Shown here: piece after piece, positions 25,093 to 37,455 of the stretch
How positions within the stretch are numbered: position 1 is the first letter of the stretch
Layout: every line of letters begins with the position of its first letter
Assembly: GCA_009760855.2 (NCBI GenBank)
Contig: WPIO01000007.1
Span: forward strand, 7,158,501 to 7,222,500
Source: Cristatella mucedo
Taxonomy: Eukaryota; Bryozoa; Phylactolaemata; Cristatellidae
Direction: 5' to 3'
DNA: 64,000 nt
Program-made: the position numbers and the translations under genes
Notes under the pieces: generated by a model
Database searches by the model: none
Told to the model about the DNA's origin: nothing
What the model saw: only the letters and a program-made list of their open reading frames with translations

Positions 25093-26399
25093 GCTGAAAA
25101 CGTACGTAGCTGAAAGTAGGCAGACCTGACTTCGAAGCTGATGAGGTCGTCTAGTGAAAGGTCTCTTTAGAAAAGGACACCCAATTTCTTGCAGATGCTA
25201 TACGAGATATTCTTTCAGAGCACATTTTAAGTGATGCTTTTCCAATTTCCGAATTACACATAGTTTTCTCATAACTAAAATTTGGATTAATCGTGATTCA
25301 ATTTGAGAAATTCTTTTGCAATCCAATTTCAAATGTAAGCAATGCAGGCAGCAAGAGAGTTAAGAGCTTTTGAAGTGCTGGAAGGCAGGTAAGGCTCAAA
25401 GCACTGGTACAGCTATACGTCATCTGCATTAAGCTATTGCATCGGCAAGAGGAAGATTATAAATTGTTAAAGGAAGTGGATCAAGCGCAGAGCCGTGAGG
25501 TGCCCCAGTACTTTAGAGGCTCCTTGGATAATTTCTGTCAGTTGAAACCAATGCGCTGAAGTCTCTCACTGAAGTAGAACCCACACCATTGCAGTGCAGT
25601 GCCAGTTATGCCCAGGCCAGATGAGAGGCGAGTGAGATGGACGTAGTGATCAATGGTATCAAAAGCTGTCCAAAGACCTAGCAAGACATGTAGAAAATCT
25701 TCACATAATATCTCTACATTTCCGAGAGGGTCGTTATGGACCCGCAGCAACGTTGACTCTGTAGAATATTAGCTATGCAACCTGACTGGCTTGAAGTTTA
25801 GTCGCGGGAGTTCAGCTGCTTAAGCTCTCTTGGTCAAGTGATACCGCCCTAGTAAGTGGCCTAGCGACATGTCTCTTGAAAGGTGCAGGCACAATACCTG
25901 AGGACAAGGGCATGATCGATGATCATGAATGCATGAGGTCAAGGGACAGATCTAATATACTGGTTATTCATTGTAGTAGCAACGTGATCCATTGAAGAAA
26001 GAGAGCAGCTGTACAAGGGTCGAAAGGTCGCAGTTTTCTTTGACTGGTTGGTGATGATCTAAATAAAGTCGTTAGTGGCAAGCATGAGTGTGGAAGCCGA
26101 GGTGCTGGAAGAAATTGATGGATATGTGTCAAATGGGATGTTATTAAGGGAGAGGAGTCCTGTGAGGATGCTGCTTCCTTATGGACGGACTCTCCGATCC
26201 TATCTATCTTGCAGAGAGAGAAGCAACCTGCTAGATTGCCGAACGGATCCCTAGGTAAGGAGCTGACCCGAGAGTAGTTGAGGAGATGGTCGGTGGTCAG
26301 CGTCAGCACTATGTAATCTAGACTTGGCCTTCAGTGGGTCAGTTTGGCAGAGCTAACTAAAAAGGAGCGGTTTCGCAATGGGAAACCTGATAGTGAAGT

Positions 26400-26660
26400 A
26401 ATGCATGTCGGTAGTCTTGAGCAAGGGAATGAAGGGACCTAGAAATATGCTTCAGAAGCGTGAAGTCAGCAAGCTCCTTCACAGGCAGCCAAACGCAGAT
26501 TGGTGGGATGTGGAAATGGCAAATTTTATGAAAGATGAGCCAATTGCATAGATTGGCATAATCGTTCAGCGACTTATATCACGAGCAGCACCTGAAATAA
26601 CACAGTTACAGGGCTTTTGACAAGATATCACTAGATTATGGACCAGCTCAGCTGTAGTAC
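26400..26660 (-). mobile_element. Diverged L2 fragment
   Basis: gaatgaagggacctagaaatatg at about 26428 parallels the L2-A segment gaatgaagggacctaaaagtg (63716-63736) read in the same orientation. Surrounding sequence is weakly similar. Confidence 0.45.
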
Positions 26661-26946
26661 CCTTACCCAAGAAATCGCGAATTAATTGTTGAAGCGTCGC
26701 GGAGGGGAAAGCAATGGTCAATTTTTTTTTACAAAAGTTATGTTACTGAAACACAATTTGTCATTCCCTATCAGTTTGTATGCGCTCAACACGAATACGA
26801 CATTTGAATTGCAAAATTGGCTTAATAAAAATTGCAAAATTGGCTCTAATTTTTTGTAATCTGCAAGAAATTAATGTTTAAGTCACGAAATACGTGCCAA
26901 TAGTAATAGACCTACGGTTAATACCTGTAGAAAATGAAGTCGCAGA

Positions 26947-28556
26947 CTACTTCTCAGGTTTCTTAGCCTGTCTCTTGTACAGCTTTTCGGCAGCATCTCT
27001 GGGGAGTGACCAGCAGTAGTCAGCCAGCATATCAGTGGACCATTTCCCCTTGTATCTCTGCTCTATTATGGTGATATCTTATATTGCGATATCTTTAAGA
27101 AAACGTTCGCCTTGTTCACCACTAAACATAAAAAAGTTTTCAGGAAAGAAATCAAAATCGGAATGAAGGAAGTGGATATTTAGAGACATATTGCAGCCAA
27201 GTGTCTGATACTGATCAGCATGCCATCGGCTAGCTCCTGGTAGTTTTCTGCCCTAACATTCCAGAGAAAGTTTGTAGACACTAGGCGAAAATAATTCCAT
27301 ATAACTCTGCATCAAGTTGTTGAATTGTTCATCTTTGGAGAGCTCTCGAATCCGAGGATTCACAAAACTCCCTCGTTAATCTTTGCTTCGCTGAGTCAAG
27401 GATATGTTTTATATCGGAAAACTAGTGAAGTCTGAACCATGGCTTTCACAAAGTTCATCCAACCTAGTTTGATGTGAAGGGAAGATAGAAAGATTTTTCG
27501 AGCATCGAACGGAGCTGGGTGCTGGATATTCTTCTCTCCAACCGCTGTATTATGTTGGCGAGTCCATTCCTTCCGAAAGTAGTGCTATTCCCTTGCTGGC
27601 TATCCCTCTGACATAAGAAACACGCGTATTTTGTATATCCCTGCTGCAGTCCCATTAAAAGGGTAACTACCTTCACATGACCACCGAGGTGCCAGCTGTG
27701 CTTTTTATACTCAATGGAATTTAGTAGCTGCTTAATGTTGTATATCTCTTTCATGTGGACAGAATGCGCTGCTGGAATAGATGGAAGACGGTTTCCGTTG
27801 CGAAAAAGCACAGCGTTAAGACTCAGTTTTGAAGGGCCTACAATTAGTTTTCATTCTTGTGGGTCATACGCGATTTGTAAGGCGTTCACGAGACCCTTAA
27901 TATTGGAATAGAATGCCAGATAACTTTCCTTTCTGAAGAAAGGCTCAAAGTGCTGGTGGCGCTTTCGATATAAAGTAATTGCTACATCTTTTTAAAGAAG
28001 ATTCCATTGTTGGAGTCTTGATCCTAGCAATTCTGCCTTGCTCTTGGATAAGTTCAAATCACGAGCCAGGTCATTTAGTCCTTCCTGTGTTATTCTGTGT
28101 GGGGTTGATGATATACCACAGTGGAGATCGGGATCGCTGCATGCTGACGTACTAGTAGAAGAAAAGGTTGACTCACCCTTGTCCTCATCAGATGAATCAG
28201 GGGAATATTCTGCTGGAGATTGTGGAATAGGAAGTCCCTCACCATGTGGAACTGGTCTCAATGCAGACTGAATGTTCGGGTAAACTCTATTTTTGACCTA
28301 TTTTGCTTGGTCACTTCACCGGAAAGAGGAGGACCAAGCAAGCAAAAGTAACAGTCATTTATGTGGTTACTCGGTTGGCTCTCTCCACACCATGGAGACT
28401 GCAGACGGCATTGATTGTCTTTTGCCATTCTACCACTGTGAAAGCTGTGTTCTACACGTAGCACAGCATATACGCGGGGGGGGGGGGAGGCCCAAGGCCA
28501 AGGTCTTGGTCACCAACCTTGTATCCGGCGTAAAGATGATAGGCCTTCTTCACTTA
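26947..28556 (-). pseudogene. Pseudogene of a multicopy, unnamed metazoan protein family
   Basis: On the minus strand I recognise, in order: KVGDQD (about 28510-28530); DCYFCLL (about 28345), a Cys pair; RPVPHGE; an acidic Ser-rich linker; LNDLARDLNLSKSKAELLGSR (28005-28070); LVNALQIAYDPQE; SIPAAHSVHMKEIYN (27735-27780); HVKVVTLLMGLQQGYTKY (27625-27690); CFLCQRDSQ; SLHIKLG; LGCNMSLNIHFLHS; GERF; then MLADYCWSL near a stop at 26947. This order matches, from memory, a family of about 500-700 residues found as many copies in cnidarian and arthropod genomes. Its function is unknown and it is probably linked to a mobile element. Breaks: a nonsense codon at 27851-27853 where the family has Trp, a frameshift near 28279-28296, and several more between 27000 and 27460. 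No intron is evident. Confidence 0.7.
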
Positions 28557-29074
28557 AGAAGGGATACTTTTCTTCTGGTTGGCAAATGTCAATTCCCAAC
28601 AAATATAGAAAAAATTGTCCACGTTATTAAAACAATTTCGAGGCATTACCGTTCTTCATTGTATCTCAATGGATAAAGTAATAACAAATTTCATGTAACA
28701 GCAGCTTGAACTTTTTTGCACAAAGTCTGAAGTCTTTTTGAGGCTCAACCTTTCCGACTAGGCTTTATGACGTCAGCTTACTGCAGCAGCCGCCTGGCAG
28801 TAGCATTGCATTGCATCAGAAAAGGATGCAATCAACTCTGGATGATTTGTGCATGACGGTGTTATGCAATGCGATGCAATATTAGATCAGTCTAGGCTTG
28901 TTTAGGATATTTTGCGGTCCTACTGAATAAATTTTCACGATAAAACAGAGTAAATGAACGGTATCAAATATCTACAAAACGAGACCCAATACGTGTTTAT
29001 GGTTATATTTGTGTTCAGCACACCTAGATACTACAGATTCGGGTCTTTTTAAGTCAGTAACGATTTCAATGTTG
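28557..29074. other. Intron 1, unassigned segment
   Basis: Contains an imperfect repeat of tgcattgcatc / tgcaatgcgatgcaat (28804-28880). No gene seen. Confidence 0.3.
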
Positions 29075-29215
29075 ACCGGTGAAGTAGGCAGAAATGACTG
29101 TGGAGCTGATGTGGTCGACAAGTGAATGATAACTTTAGAATAATAATAATAGTACATTTGTATAGCGCCCTCAGAGAATTTGATATTGTTCTAGGAAATT
29201 TATTATTTCTACAAA
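29075..29215 (-). mobile_element. L2-A fragments, RT piece joined to a 3' tail
   Basis: 29085-29130 matches the RT segment gaagtaggcagaaatgactg. Directly beside it, 29138-29200 is a separate 3' tail (complement of the hairpin, with AATAATAAT). These are two insertion remnants or one internally deleted copy. Confidence 0.6.
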
Positions 29216-29898
29216 GAAACTTTGCAACATGACACTTGGATACAACCCCAGATGCAACCTCTAGCGATAGGGTGGCACACCGCTAGTAGGAGCTAGACAG
29301 GGCAGCCTCAATTACTGTGTTCTTATAAAAGGAGCATGCAGTCAGTGCATCGCGGCCGAAGCTTGGCACCAAAGTTGCAACTATAAGCGTATGCATTCAC
29401 TTTGGCAGTACACGTGGATTCGGCCTGAGAGCAATTTGAGGTGAAAGTTGGAAGCCGAGTCGGTAAGTCGGCACGTGTTTAGCTTAAGATGAACAGTAGT
29501 CTCGAAAGTTCAATGGGAAAGTTCAACTGGATCTCGGTAACTCAGAGGCTGCGGGATCGCTTCCTGCTCGACGCGAAACTCTTTTCCGGAGCCAATTCCA
29601 GCAGTGAAGGCCTCCGCTGATCGCTCGGTATTTTGATACAAATCACTCCTTGGTCACTAACCAAGCTGCGGTGGTCGCAAACTATTTGTACTCTACTCAT
29701 TCAAAGGTCGAGTGTATAAGCATGACAGGCTGTTCAACTGCTGTTCCCAGCAGAACATAATTATCATGATGATTTTACCTAACTCAGGCTTCCAAGTAGC
29801 CTTATTAAATGAGCTTTCGGAAATGCAGCAGCTGTTCTTGTAAGTCTTCGGATCGCCGAGAGCAGGGTGGGAAGGCGGAGTGGTTGAGGAAGAGCTGG

Positions 29899-29899
<1 letters not shown>
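29216..29899. other. Intron 1, unassigned segment
   Basis: No exon, element or repeat recognised. Confidence 0.3.
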
Positions 29900-29972
<73 letters not shown>

Positions 29973-30075
29973 GGGGGAGGAAGAGAGAGAGAGGAGGAGG
30001 GAGAGTTGGGGGAGAGAGAAAGGGGGAGGGAGAGTTGGGGGAGAGAGAGAGGAGGAGGGAGAGTTGGGGGATGAA
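29900..30075 (+). repeat. (GA)n array passing into GA-rich minisatellite
   Basis: About 65 bases of GA, then degenerate units of the type gggagagttgggggagagaga repeated three times. Arg-Glu and Ser-Leu frames here are artefacts. Confidence 0.9.
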
Positions 30076-30784
30076 GGGCGGAAGAGCCACGAAGCGGCCC
30101 TTCCTTTAGCCGCCAGTGGCAGTCGAACTTGGAGTCATCTCCTCCACTCCGTTGTGCATGTCGGGCGTCGCTTGGTTTTAGCCTCGGCCATCCTCTGAGG
30201 TGGGTGGAAGGGTTGCGGGGCGCGGTCCTCGCTAGAGAATCCTAGGCATTCTAGGCAGTAGAAGTTCACATCTCCAAAGCCAACAAGTCAGACCGAGCGA
30301 AAGGATTCTTGGGACCTCAACGAATACATCTGAAGGTATATAGTTCACAATTTAAATGTCTCGCAGTGCTGGTTGTGGCTCGGTTTTCAAAGGGGGCTAT
30401 CGTTTGCTTAAAACTGGTGATCGCATTTTCCGAGGTGCTGCAGAGATCAGTCCTTCTTAGTCAGACCCAGCGAGGTCAGTGCTGGAAATGATCAGAAGAG
30501 TCTTACAGATGGCTCGCATCTGGCGGAAAGCTTCAAACAGTGCAAAAGACTGGGGTTTAACGCTCGCTTAAACGAGTCCGTCTGAGCACGCTGCGTTTCT
30601 CCGGCGACAGGTTTTGCATTCAATAAAAACACCTGTTCTTTCTTTGGTGAGTCTAAATAAGGCTGGCTACGGACAGGCAGTCAACCGGCATGCCTTCAGT
30701 TACAAGCTATCAGAATTTCCAAATACAGTTGCCAATGTCTGAACAGAGGCTTCTGGGCGGACATTCAGGCTCTTCAAGCGTAGC
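30076..30784. other. Intron 1, unassigned segment
   Basis: Nothing recognised. Confidence 0.3.
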
Positions 30785-31310
30785 GTAATAATGATAATAA
30801 TGCACTTGATAAGGCACCCTCAGAGAACTCAAATCTCTCTCTAGGCGCTTTACATTTGTGCAAAGGAAACAAGGTCCAATGGTGTGTGGTATCATGTTTG
30901 ATAAACAACATGACTAACATGGTTAGATGTGACATGCACAGGGTCAGCATGGAAGTGTGGTTAGTGGCAGCATGCACAGTGTCAGCACGCATAAGCACAT
31001 AAACGACAAATCACAGGGACCCACTAAATGCTGTTCTAAATAGGTGCTTTTTTAGTTTTTCTTAAACGTGGTCAAGTCAGGGATGTCGTGATGCCAGTCG
31101 GAAGTGAGTTCCAGAATTTGGGAGCATACCAGCTAAACGCACGGTCTCCAAAGGATCTGAGGTTTGGTTCGAGGTATAGGTAAACAGTTAGATTCAGAAC
31201 AGCTGGTGGTGTGGTGCTTGGCCTGGTGGAGGAGTAGAGCGTACGAAAATTTTTAGAGGGACAGATGGGCCAGGCTTGCCTTCGAAGGCAGATCGGAGCC
31301 AACTTGTCGA
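30785..31310 (-). mobile_element. L2-A 3' fragment
   Basis: On the minus strand: SYAPKFWNSLPTGI-like C-terminal segment (about 31090-31150), the 3' UTR with catgctgccactaaccacac, the hairpin region and an ATT tail at 30783-30800. It is fairly well preserved. Confidence 0.85.
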
Positions 31311-32384
31311 AGAGGTCGCAATCTTGTGAAAGCGGCGAGCGAATTTTAAAATGAGGCTTAAAGTTCGGACGGCGCTAAGCTTCGTTGGCCTCGGCGGCTT
31401 CCGCTAGACTATGCAGAGACCATTTTCGTTTCGGCAGCAACAGCGCCGCTCCCACTCCCCGTCAGTCTCCGAGGATAGCGGCTCAAGCCTTGCTTCCGGT
31501 TGTGGAATCGCTAGACTATTTACCTCTAAAAGTCATCTCAATAGGCTGCCAAACTTTCACGATCGCCTGTTACTAACTCGTAGTTACTCAGTGGTGGGCG
31601 CTTAGCATTCAGCCACGTCGCTCCTGGTTGGTGCAGCCCGGCGTAGCAGAGCAGCCGACGCGTACCATTGTAATAAGCTGCAAAGCCCCCTCGTTCGGTT
31701 GAGCGAAATCACACTATCCTGTTCACGGCCGATTGCTGTGTGAGTATCTATTGCGAATACAGCCAGCGAGCGTTTGAGCTCTTCCGGCCGATGATAAGTA
31801 CTATCACTTTACCGGCAGCAATGCAGCGGCAGCGCAGCAACGCTAAAACAAGAACAGGTGAGTTGTTTCAAGTAAATTCGGGCGCATTTGTTCGGGAAGT
31901 ATATTCTCCTCTTGTCATGCTTCGGAGGGGGTGGATAGCAAAAGAGCTTGTGTGACGCCATGGTATCTGGTGGCAAATAATAGCGATACTCATGATTGGG
32001 CTTCGCTCCCCCAAAAAATCCTGACTAAAGGCAAATGGCACCGGCAAATGTGTTTCTTCACTACCGTTCCTAGCTGTGCTGGACAGCTTTAAAGCCCTTG
32101 TTCACACTTACCAAAGTACTGAAATTCTACTTGCTCTATGATTTTTTCGCAAACGGGCTCTGTGAGTTGTTGCCTAGAGCTGGCAGCTAATATTATTTGA
32201 TTTACGTAACTTGGAATACGCGCCCGAACATATCACGGCCTCCAAAAGTTTCTATGCACCTGCCACCAGCACACTATTTTACTCGAACCACATACAATTT
32301 AGATTGGATCTAACTCTGTAGCAGTTTTTATTACGCAGAAAATGCTAAGAAACATATAAACACATGCAGTTAATTTGGGTACGA
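31311..32384. other. Intron 1, unassigned segment
   Basis: Small open frames without domains. The right edge is the 3' side of the Tc1 fossil. I could not find a clear terminal inverted repeat at 32280-32384. Confidence 0.3.
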
Positions 32385-33360
32385 TCAATAACTTGCGGAG
32401 GGATCATGACTTTTGATAGCTTCACCCAATCGTTTTGGCATTGACTCCACCATCTTTCGGCACGTTTCTGGAGGAATTGACGACCAGTAATCCTCCACAA
32501 CTACAAAAACCACCTAGTTTCATGCGTCAGAGAACTCTGTGCCTTACAGCTTCGTCCCGAAGATGTTCTATTAGGTTCAAATCCCGGCTTTGGCATGGCC
32601 GCCGTGCATGGCAGCCATTGGCTCGAAGCCGTAGCCAGGGGGATGGGGAAAAAACTGTTTAACCGCCACAGCAGTGTGCTTCGATCGGTGTCGTACTGCC
32701 AACAGAAATCAAGCCCGAGAAGAACGTAAGCCGATGGCAAGCCAACATTCTGCACTATGTCGACATAGACTCGATTCGCGATTCCATCGAATCCTGGGCA
32801 GTCGCCCAACACAGGAAATTGAGAAGCAGCCCCGTACCATTACACTTCCACCACCTAATTTTACAGTCTTTTTCAGACAAACGTCCGTGTACGCTTCACC
32901 CATTCGCCGGCGAACGTACTTTTTTCTTTTGTCACAGCCAAAGAGATTGAATTTGAACTCGGCTGACCACATTACTCCGCTCCACTGGGCAGCAGTCTAA
33001 TGCTGGGATGGCAATCAAAATCCAGGCTTCCTTTTTTTCGCTGCACGTCTACAACTGCTTACACTTGGCCGCCCATGCGTTCAATCCTTGTTCGTTAAGC
33101 CGTCCACTCACGGTGTTTCGGCTTACGACCGTTCCGGTAACTTGACAGAGACACTGACAGTGTATTTTAGCAGAGTCAAACCTGTCCTTCGGAGCCATGC
33201 TTTTGAAGAGCCGGTACTGGCTCGGAGAAGTTACTCGAGGGCAACCCGAGCACGGCAGTGCCTACGTGTTACCATAGTCCAGATGTTTCCTAATAATGTT
33301 CCTAACAGTACCCTCTGAGATCTTCAGCCGCCTTGCGATATCTCGGTTTTTAATGGCCAT
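32385..33360 (-). pseudogene. Tc1/mariner-superfamily transposase fossil
   Basis: Minus strand. A helix-turn-helix end (NRDIARRLKISEGTVRNI, about 33295-33350), then KSMAPKDRFDSA, TGTVVSRNTVS-RLNEQGLNAW, SAEFKFNLFG, GGGSVMVRGC (about 32855-32885) and LPSAY-LLG. The third acidic segment reads SRDLNLIEHLRDE in a shifted frame near 32560-32600, and the C-terminal MVESMPKRLGEAIKSH ends at the stop 32385-32387. This is the order of a Tc1 DDE cut-and-paste transposase of about 340 residues. The first roughly 20-60 residues are missing, the frame shifts several times and stops occur. The 5' side is cut by an L2 tail at 33365. Confidence 0.85.
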
Positions 33361-33364
33361 CTCC

Positions 33365-33450
33365 GTGTAATTATAATAAACTTGATTAAGCGCCCTCAGT
33401 GAACTCATTCTCTTTCTGGACGCTTTACATTTGCTGCAAAGGAGTAACAT
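33365..33450 (-). mobile_element. Very short L2-A 3' tail abutting the Tc1 fossil
   Basis: Complement of the L2-A terminal hairpin (gcgccctcagtgaactc...ctttacatttgctgcaaagg) with an ATTATAATTA tail facing the transposase. It is about 85 bases, a strongly 5'-truncated insertion. Confidence 0.8.
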
Positions 33451-36189
33451 CGAAACTGCTCTTGTACCCTCAGAATTGAATACCCTCAGCTGTGAGAATG
33501 TTTTTTCTGGTCTTGCAGTGCACCGAGCGCCAATATGGCAGGGGTTGGCCTCAACAAATCAAGGAGACATCCGGGTAGCTCATCTTAGGCCGAGTCATCC
33601 GGGTACCTTGGCACATCATTTGCCCAGGCCCGGGCCAAAAAAGGTTCTGCTGGATGGCCTCCAGGCGGGAGGGGGGGGGGGGGGCGGGTTGAATAGTCAC
33701 GTGATCATGACTGCCCGTCTGTTTACACGGGAACCAGCAACTTGGTTGCCGGCGAATGCAGTTACTAAGCCAAAGTAGCATGCTGCAACTGAGGCCAAAA
33801 TTATACGACGCAGTTTTAACAATTTAGTAATTAGTTTAGCGAGATGAACTACTTGAATACGGGCATTAGCAACAACCAAACTCGGATCGCTGGACCAGGT
33901 GCGTAGAAACTTTTGGAGGGCAGGGTGGCTTGCAATACTGTATGCCGTGTGACAGCAACAGGTTCGATGTAGCTGCCGAGAAATCGGGACCGGGATCGCG
34001 CTCTCAGGCTTTAGCTGCTTGGATCTGCCGTCGGAGGCAATAGCTCAACGGGGATAGCTGCTTTTTGCATCTTGCATCTGCGCCTAGCCGCCGGCTGCCG
34101 GTCGGTGACAGCCATTGATAAGGTACGACCGATGTCCGGAGCTGCTTCTAACTAAGCAGTCAGCGGTCCAAGGTGACGTACTAGCTGACGTATTAGGATG
34201 ACGTGCGCCGAATATTTGGAGATAATTTGGTACTCAAGAATGGAGTTGCTACTTGAGCCCAGAATCCGGGCCATAATGGGTCGTAAAACCGATTGGTGCG
34301 ATCGGGGGCGGGTGGACAGGCTCGCTCTAGAATAAGGCCACACCGCCAGCTCGGATTGTCAGCCTCCAAACCTTCTTATCAGCTGTCGGGGCTTCCTCCC
34401 AGTATCTAACCTCTCGCCTAGCTCCTGTTATCTGCTGCACTGCTCCAACCGGCCACAAGTGTTGCCACCATTAAATTGTCTGCAGGCGACAGGCCGCGAC
34501 CGTTATTGCCGCCGCCCCCTTCGTAGCCTATCCACACTACACACTCCAGCAAGTACGTAGCCGGACGGCAAAGGTAGACGAGCATAACTTCTCGAATGAA
34601 TGACGGTAAGCACTCGACCGATGGGCATACTCTGGCCACTGTCACCCTCTAGATCATCTATCACACTTGAACCGGCCAAAGGTTGACATTTGCCGAGCGT
34701 GTTCCTTTCAAGAAGTGGCCGGAGTCAAAATATCTCGCATTTTTCGATTTAATAGTTGACATTTGCATTTCCATATATCTTAATATCACAAAGTAAGTTA
34801 GTGTTTTAATCGGTAAATTTTCCATCTCGATCGCTTGCTGCCGCGTTGGATTTGTATGAATACTCAAGTTATAACGCCACCAATTCAAATTAAAGTTTAA
34901 GGGCGCTGTCAAAGGAAAACGACCCTAATTTGGGCCCATACCTGCATCAACGTATCCATCTTAATGGCGACTATGAAATTATGACTGACCTTATTTGATG
35001 ATTCGTAGATATTCATGGTCAAGTGACGCACCTTTTGAAGATAGACCCGCGATGGAAGCCCAGGTCTCGGAAACTTTGTGAGCATCTTGCAACTGGTCAC
35101 TCCACAATTGACTGTGGTAGTGGTCAATGGCATAGTGCTATATGAACGTATTACATTAATATTATGATCGGGTGCCTGTAAAAGCTTTGAGACGTTAAGG
35201 GTTTTTCGGGTTAGCACAAAGTCGCTCAGCAGGATGCTTCGCAGACAAACTGGCAGGGAGTATAATATTTATCCCGTTGGACTTACTTATATAAGTGTAG
35301 CCATTAGCCACAGATAACGATACATTCTGCACTTTATAATAATAATTTAGGAATCGCTATTAGGCTGTAGCGACTGCCTTAATCTAAGCGGATTAGCAGC
35401 TAACACTTCTTTACGCTAGACTACTTTCATATATAATAGGATTGTATTCGTTCAGGGCGTAAGAAATGGGACAGGGCTTTCGGGCGAGCCCCAATCAAAG
35501 TCTCGCATTAGCTAGCTTACTTAGACAAGTTGTAAATGAAGACTGACTAAGGCGTGGTTTGGCTACATCCCGAGGAGATGCCGAGGCCATGTGCCATGTT
35601 TTCGGTGCATAGTTCTAATGGTGCAAGAGCCGCCAAGATCTTCTCTGCAAGCCAACTAATTCAGTTAATAAGCAGGCGATTAGTCTTGGCTGGGCTGACT
35701 TCGACCGATGCCAGTCATTGTGGACCGGTGACGCACCGTGCTTCTGCAGGCTCGTTTCCTGGTAGTGCTCGATGTGGTATCAGCCGACGGCTCCGACAGA
35801 CATTCAGCTAGTTGGCTGGTCGCCGCGGCGGCCTACCGTTGGCACACCCCAGGACAAAGTCATTGGTTGCGTTTTCGGCGAGCAATATTATTAGTTGCGT
35901 TTTGCAAGTAACTCGGCTTTCTACGCCGGCGGTTGTTGAGAGCCAAACCGCGTCTAGAGGTGGTAACTGACTTCCAAGAGACTGCTGGTCAGAACACCGC
36001 TGTATTGGGATAAGTTGAGGAAATCTCAGGCCTGATACTTGGTAATTACCTATTCATCTTTTCAATGGTGTGTGATTTAAGCGACCTGAGAGTTGACACG
36101 CTTTCTCTCCGAGATCTGTTCGTGTGGAGCAGAAGCCGTCATCGGCAGTGCCGAGTCAGTACTTTGATCCCTCCTTTGCCTCAGGGCAC
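33451..36189. other. Intron 1, unassigned segment
   Basis: About 2.7 kb without recognisable exons or elements. It includes a poly-G run at about 33668-33685 and an isolated ataataattt near 35338 that may be a tail remnant. Several short open frames (for example 34909-35217 minus, 35554-35811 plus) have no domain. Confidence 0.3.
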
Positions 36190-36234
36190 CTGTAGGCCTG
36201 GTGCCTGCTCCTGCGACCAGCACCAGGCCTACAG
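36190..36234. repeat. Perfect 15-bp inverted repeat with 15-base loop
   Basis: Arms ctgtaggcctggtgc (36190-36204) and gcaccaggcctacag (36220-36234). GC-rich, stable as RNA or cruciform, and not part of a recognised element. Confidence 0.95.
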
Positions 36235-37439
36235 CGCTGCCACTTTAGGATTGTAGTCCCACCCCGTTTCTTTTAAGCTTGATCAGGTTTCAGCCTCTTG
36301 CCAGCTAAGCTTTGACTGTTGAGGCTGACTAGATATCAGACCGCGCTCGCCGAGCTGTCCATGCATGGCGTATGCATGCAGTTTCCTGTACAGTCTCGTA
36401 CGTATGTAAATGGCGCAAATGCTTAAATGGCATATTGTTTCATGCATATGTAAGTGGCGCTGACGCTGCCCACGGAGCACCTATCGGGCTATGCAGAATT
36501 TTCATTTGTTCAACTTTCTAGGGTTTCAAACTTCCTGTGCCCAACTAAAAATGTTAACAAGCGGCTCGATCGTCGGAGTTACGATATTACAATAGAACTT
36601 GAACGGCCTGGCAGCAATTTAAGGATTAGGTCTAGTTACCAAAATCTCGTCAAATACTACGTCCATTGGTTACATTTTCACGACCCGTAGTCGCTTGCTT
36701 CTGGCAGCTGGCCCAGTCTAAGCCCTTCGTTTCGACAGCACTTACAACCATGCAGTGTTTAATAATGGGGCCTTCACCATTATACTCACTACTTCCGCTT
36801 CCTTGCCCAGTTGGACTGGATGGTACACTAGCTGAAGGTATTACGGTCTATTAGGGGTACGTTATTGAAGTCCGACTTCCGACGTTTCAGACAAGCTCTT
36901 GTATCTCGGAAAGCCACGCGGTCGTCCCGGAAATAGCACAGCTCAGCAGAGCGAACCAGTAGCAGTGAATTAAGGAAGGTAATCCGATTAAAAAAATCTT
37001 ATCTAAAATGCAGAAGATGTTCGGCAAAGGGGTTATCCTTCCAGCTTCACTGTGGCTCAGTTAAGGAATAAATAAGCACCCAGTTTTGCAGTTTCTTCTG
37101 TCCATTTCTTGAATCTTGTATTTTGGTCTTGCCAAAAGTATAGGTTGCCATGTCTTGCACACGCAGTGGCTTATCTAACTGCCCTGTACCTTTGGCGATA
37201 CTTTTTTGTCTATCATTTGATCCACGGACGTCTGGGATTCATTTGCGAAAGAAAGAAATACGAACTTTTTCGGCGAATTGAGCATTGGCTTAACCGGAGG
37301 TGGCGATTTGATGCTGTATTGATTCGTCGGAAAACGGTGGCCGGAACCGCCAGCTCAGACGCCGCTCGTTGGGCGGGAACTGCGAGCTGAGTACCCGCTC
37401 GTTTGGTATTCCTAGCATTGTCTCAATCCACTCAGCACG
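36235..37439. other. Intron 1, unassigned segment
   Basis: Nothing recognised. The last part may be the 5' region of the L2-A element, whose left end I cannot fix. Confidence 0.3.
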
Positions 37440-37455
37440 CTCCCCCACATGCGTC

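Larger units (their letters stand above)
24390..26345 (-). mobile_element. L2-A copy with AT-rich and SINE-A insertions
   Basis: On the minus strand this covers the linker before RT (HLLNYSRVSSLP at about 26250-26290), the RT (LDLSTAFDTIDH-type near 25640-25700) and the C-terminal and 3' region to about 24390. It is interrupted by an AT-rich palindromic block at 24566-24690 and a SINE-A at 24950-25092. Many stops and small deletions make it inactive. Confidence 0.75.
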
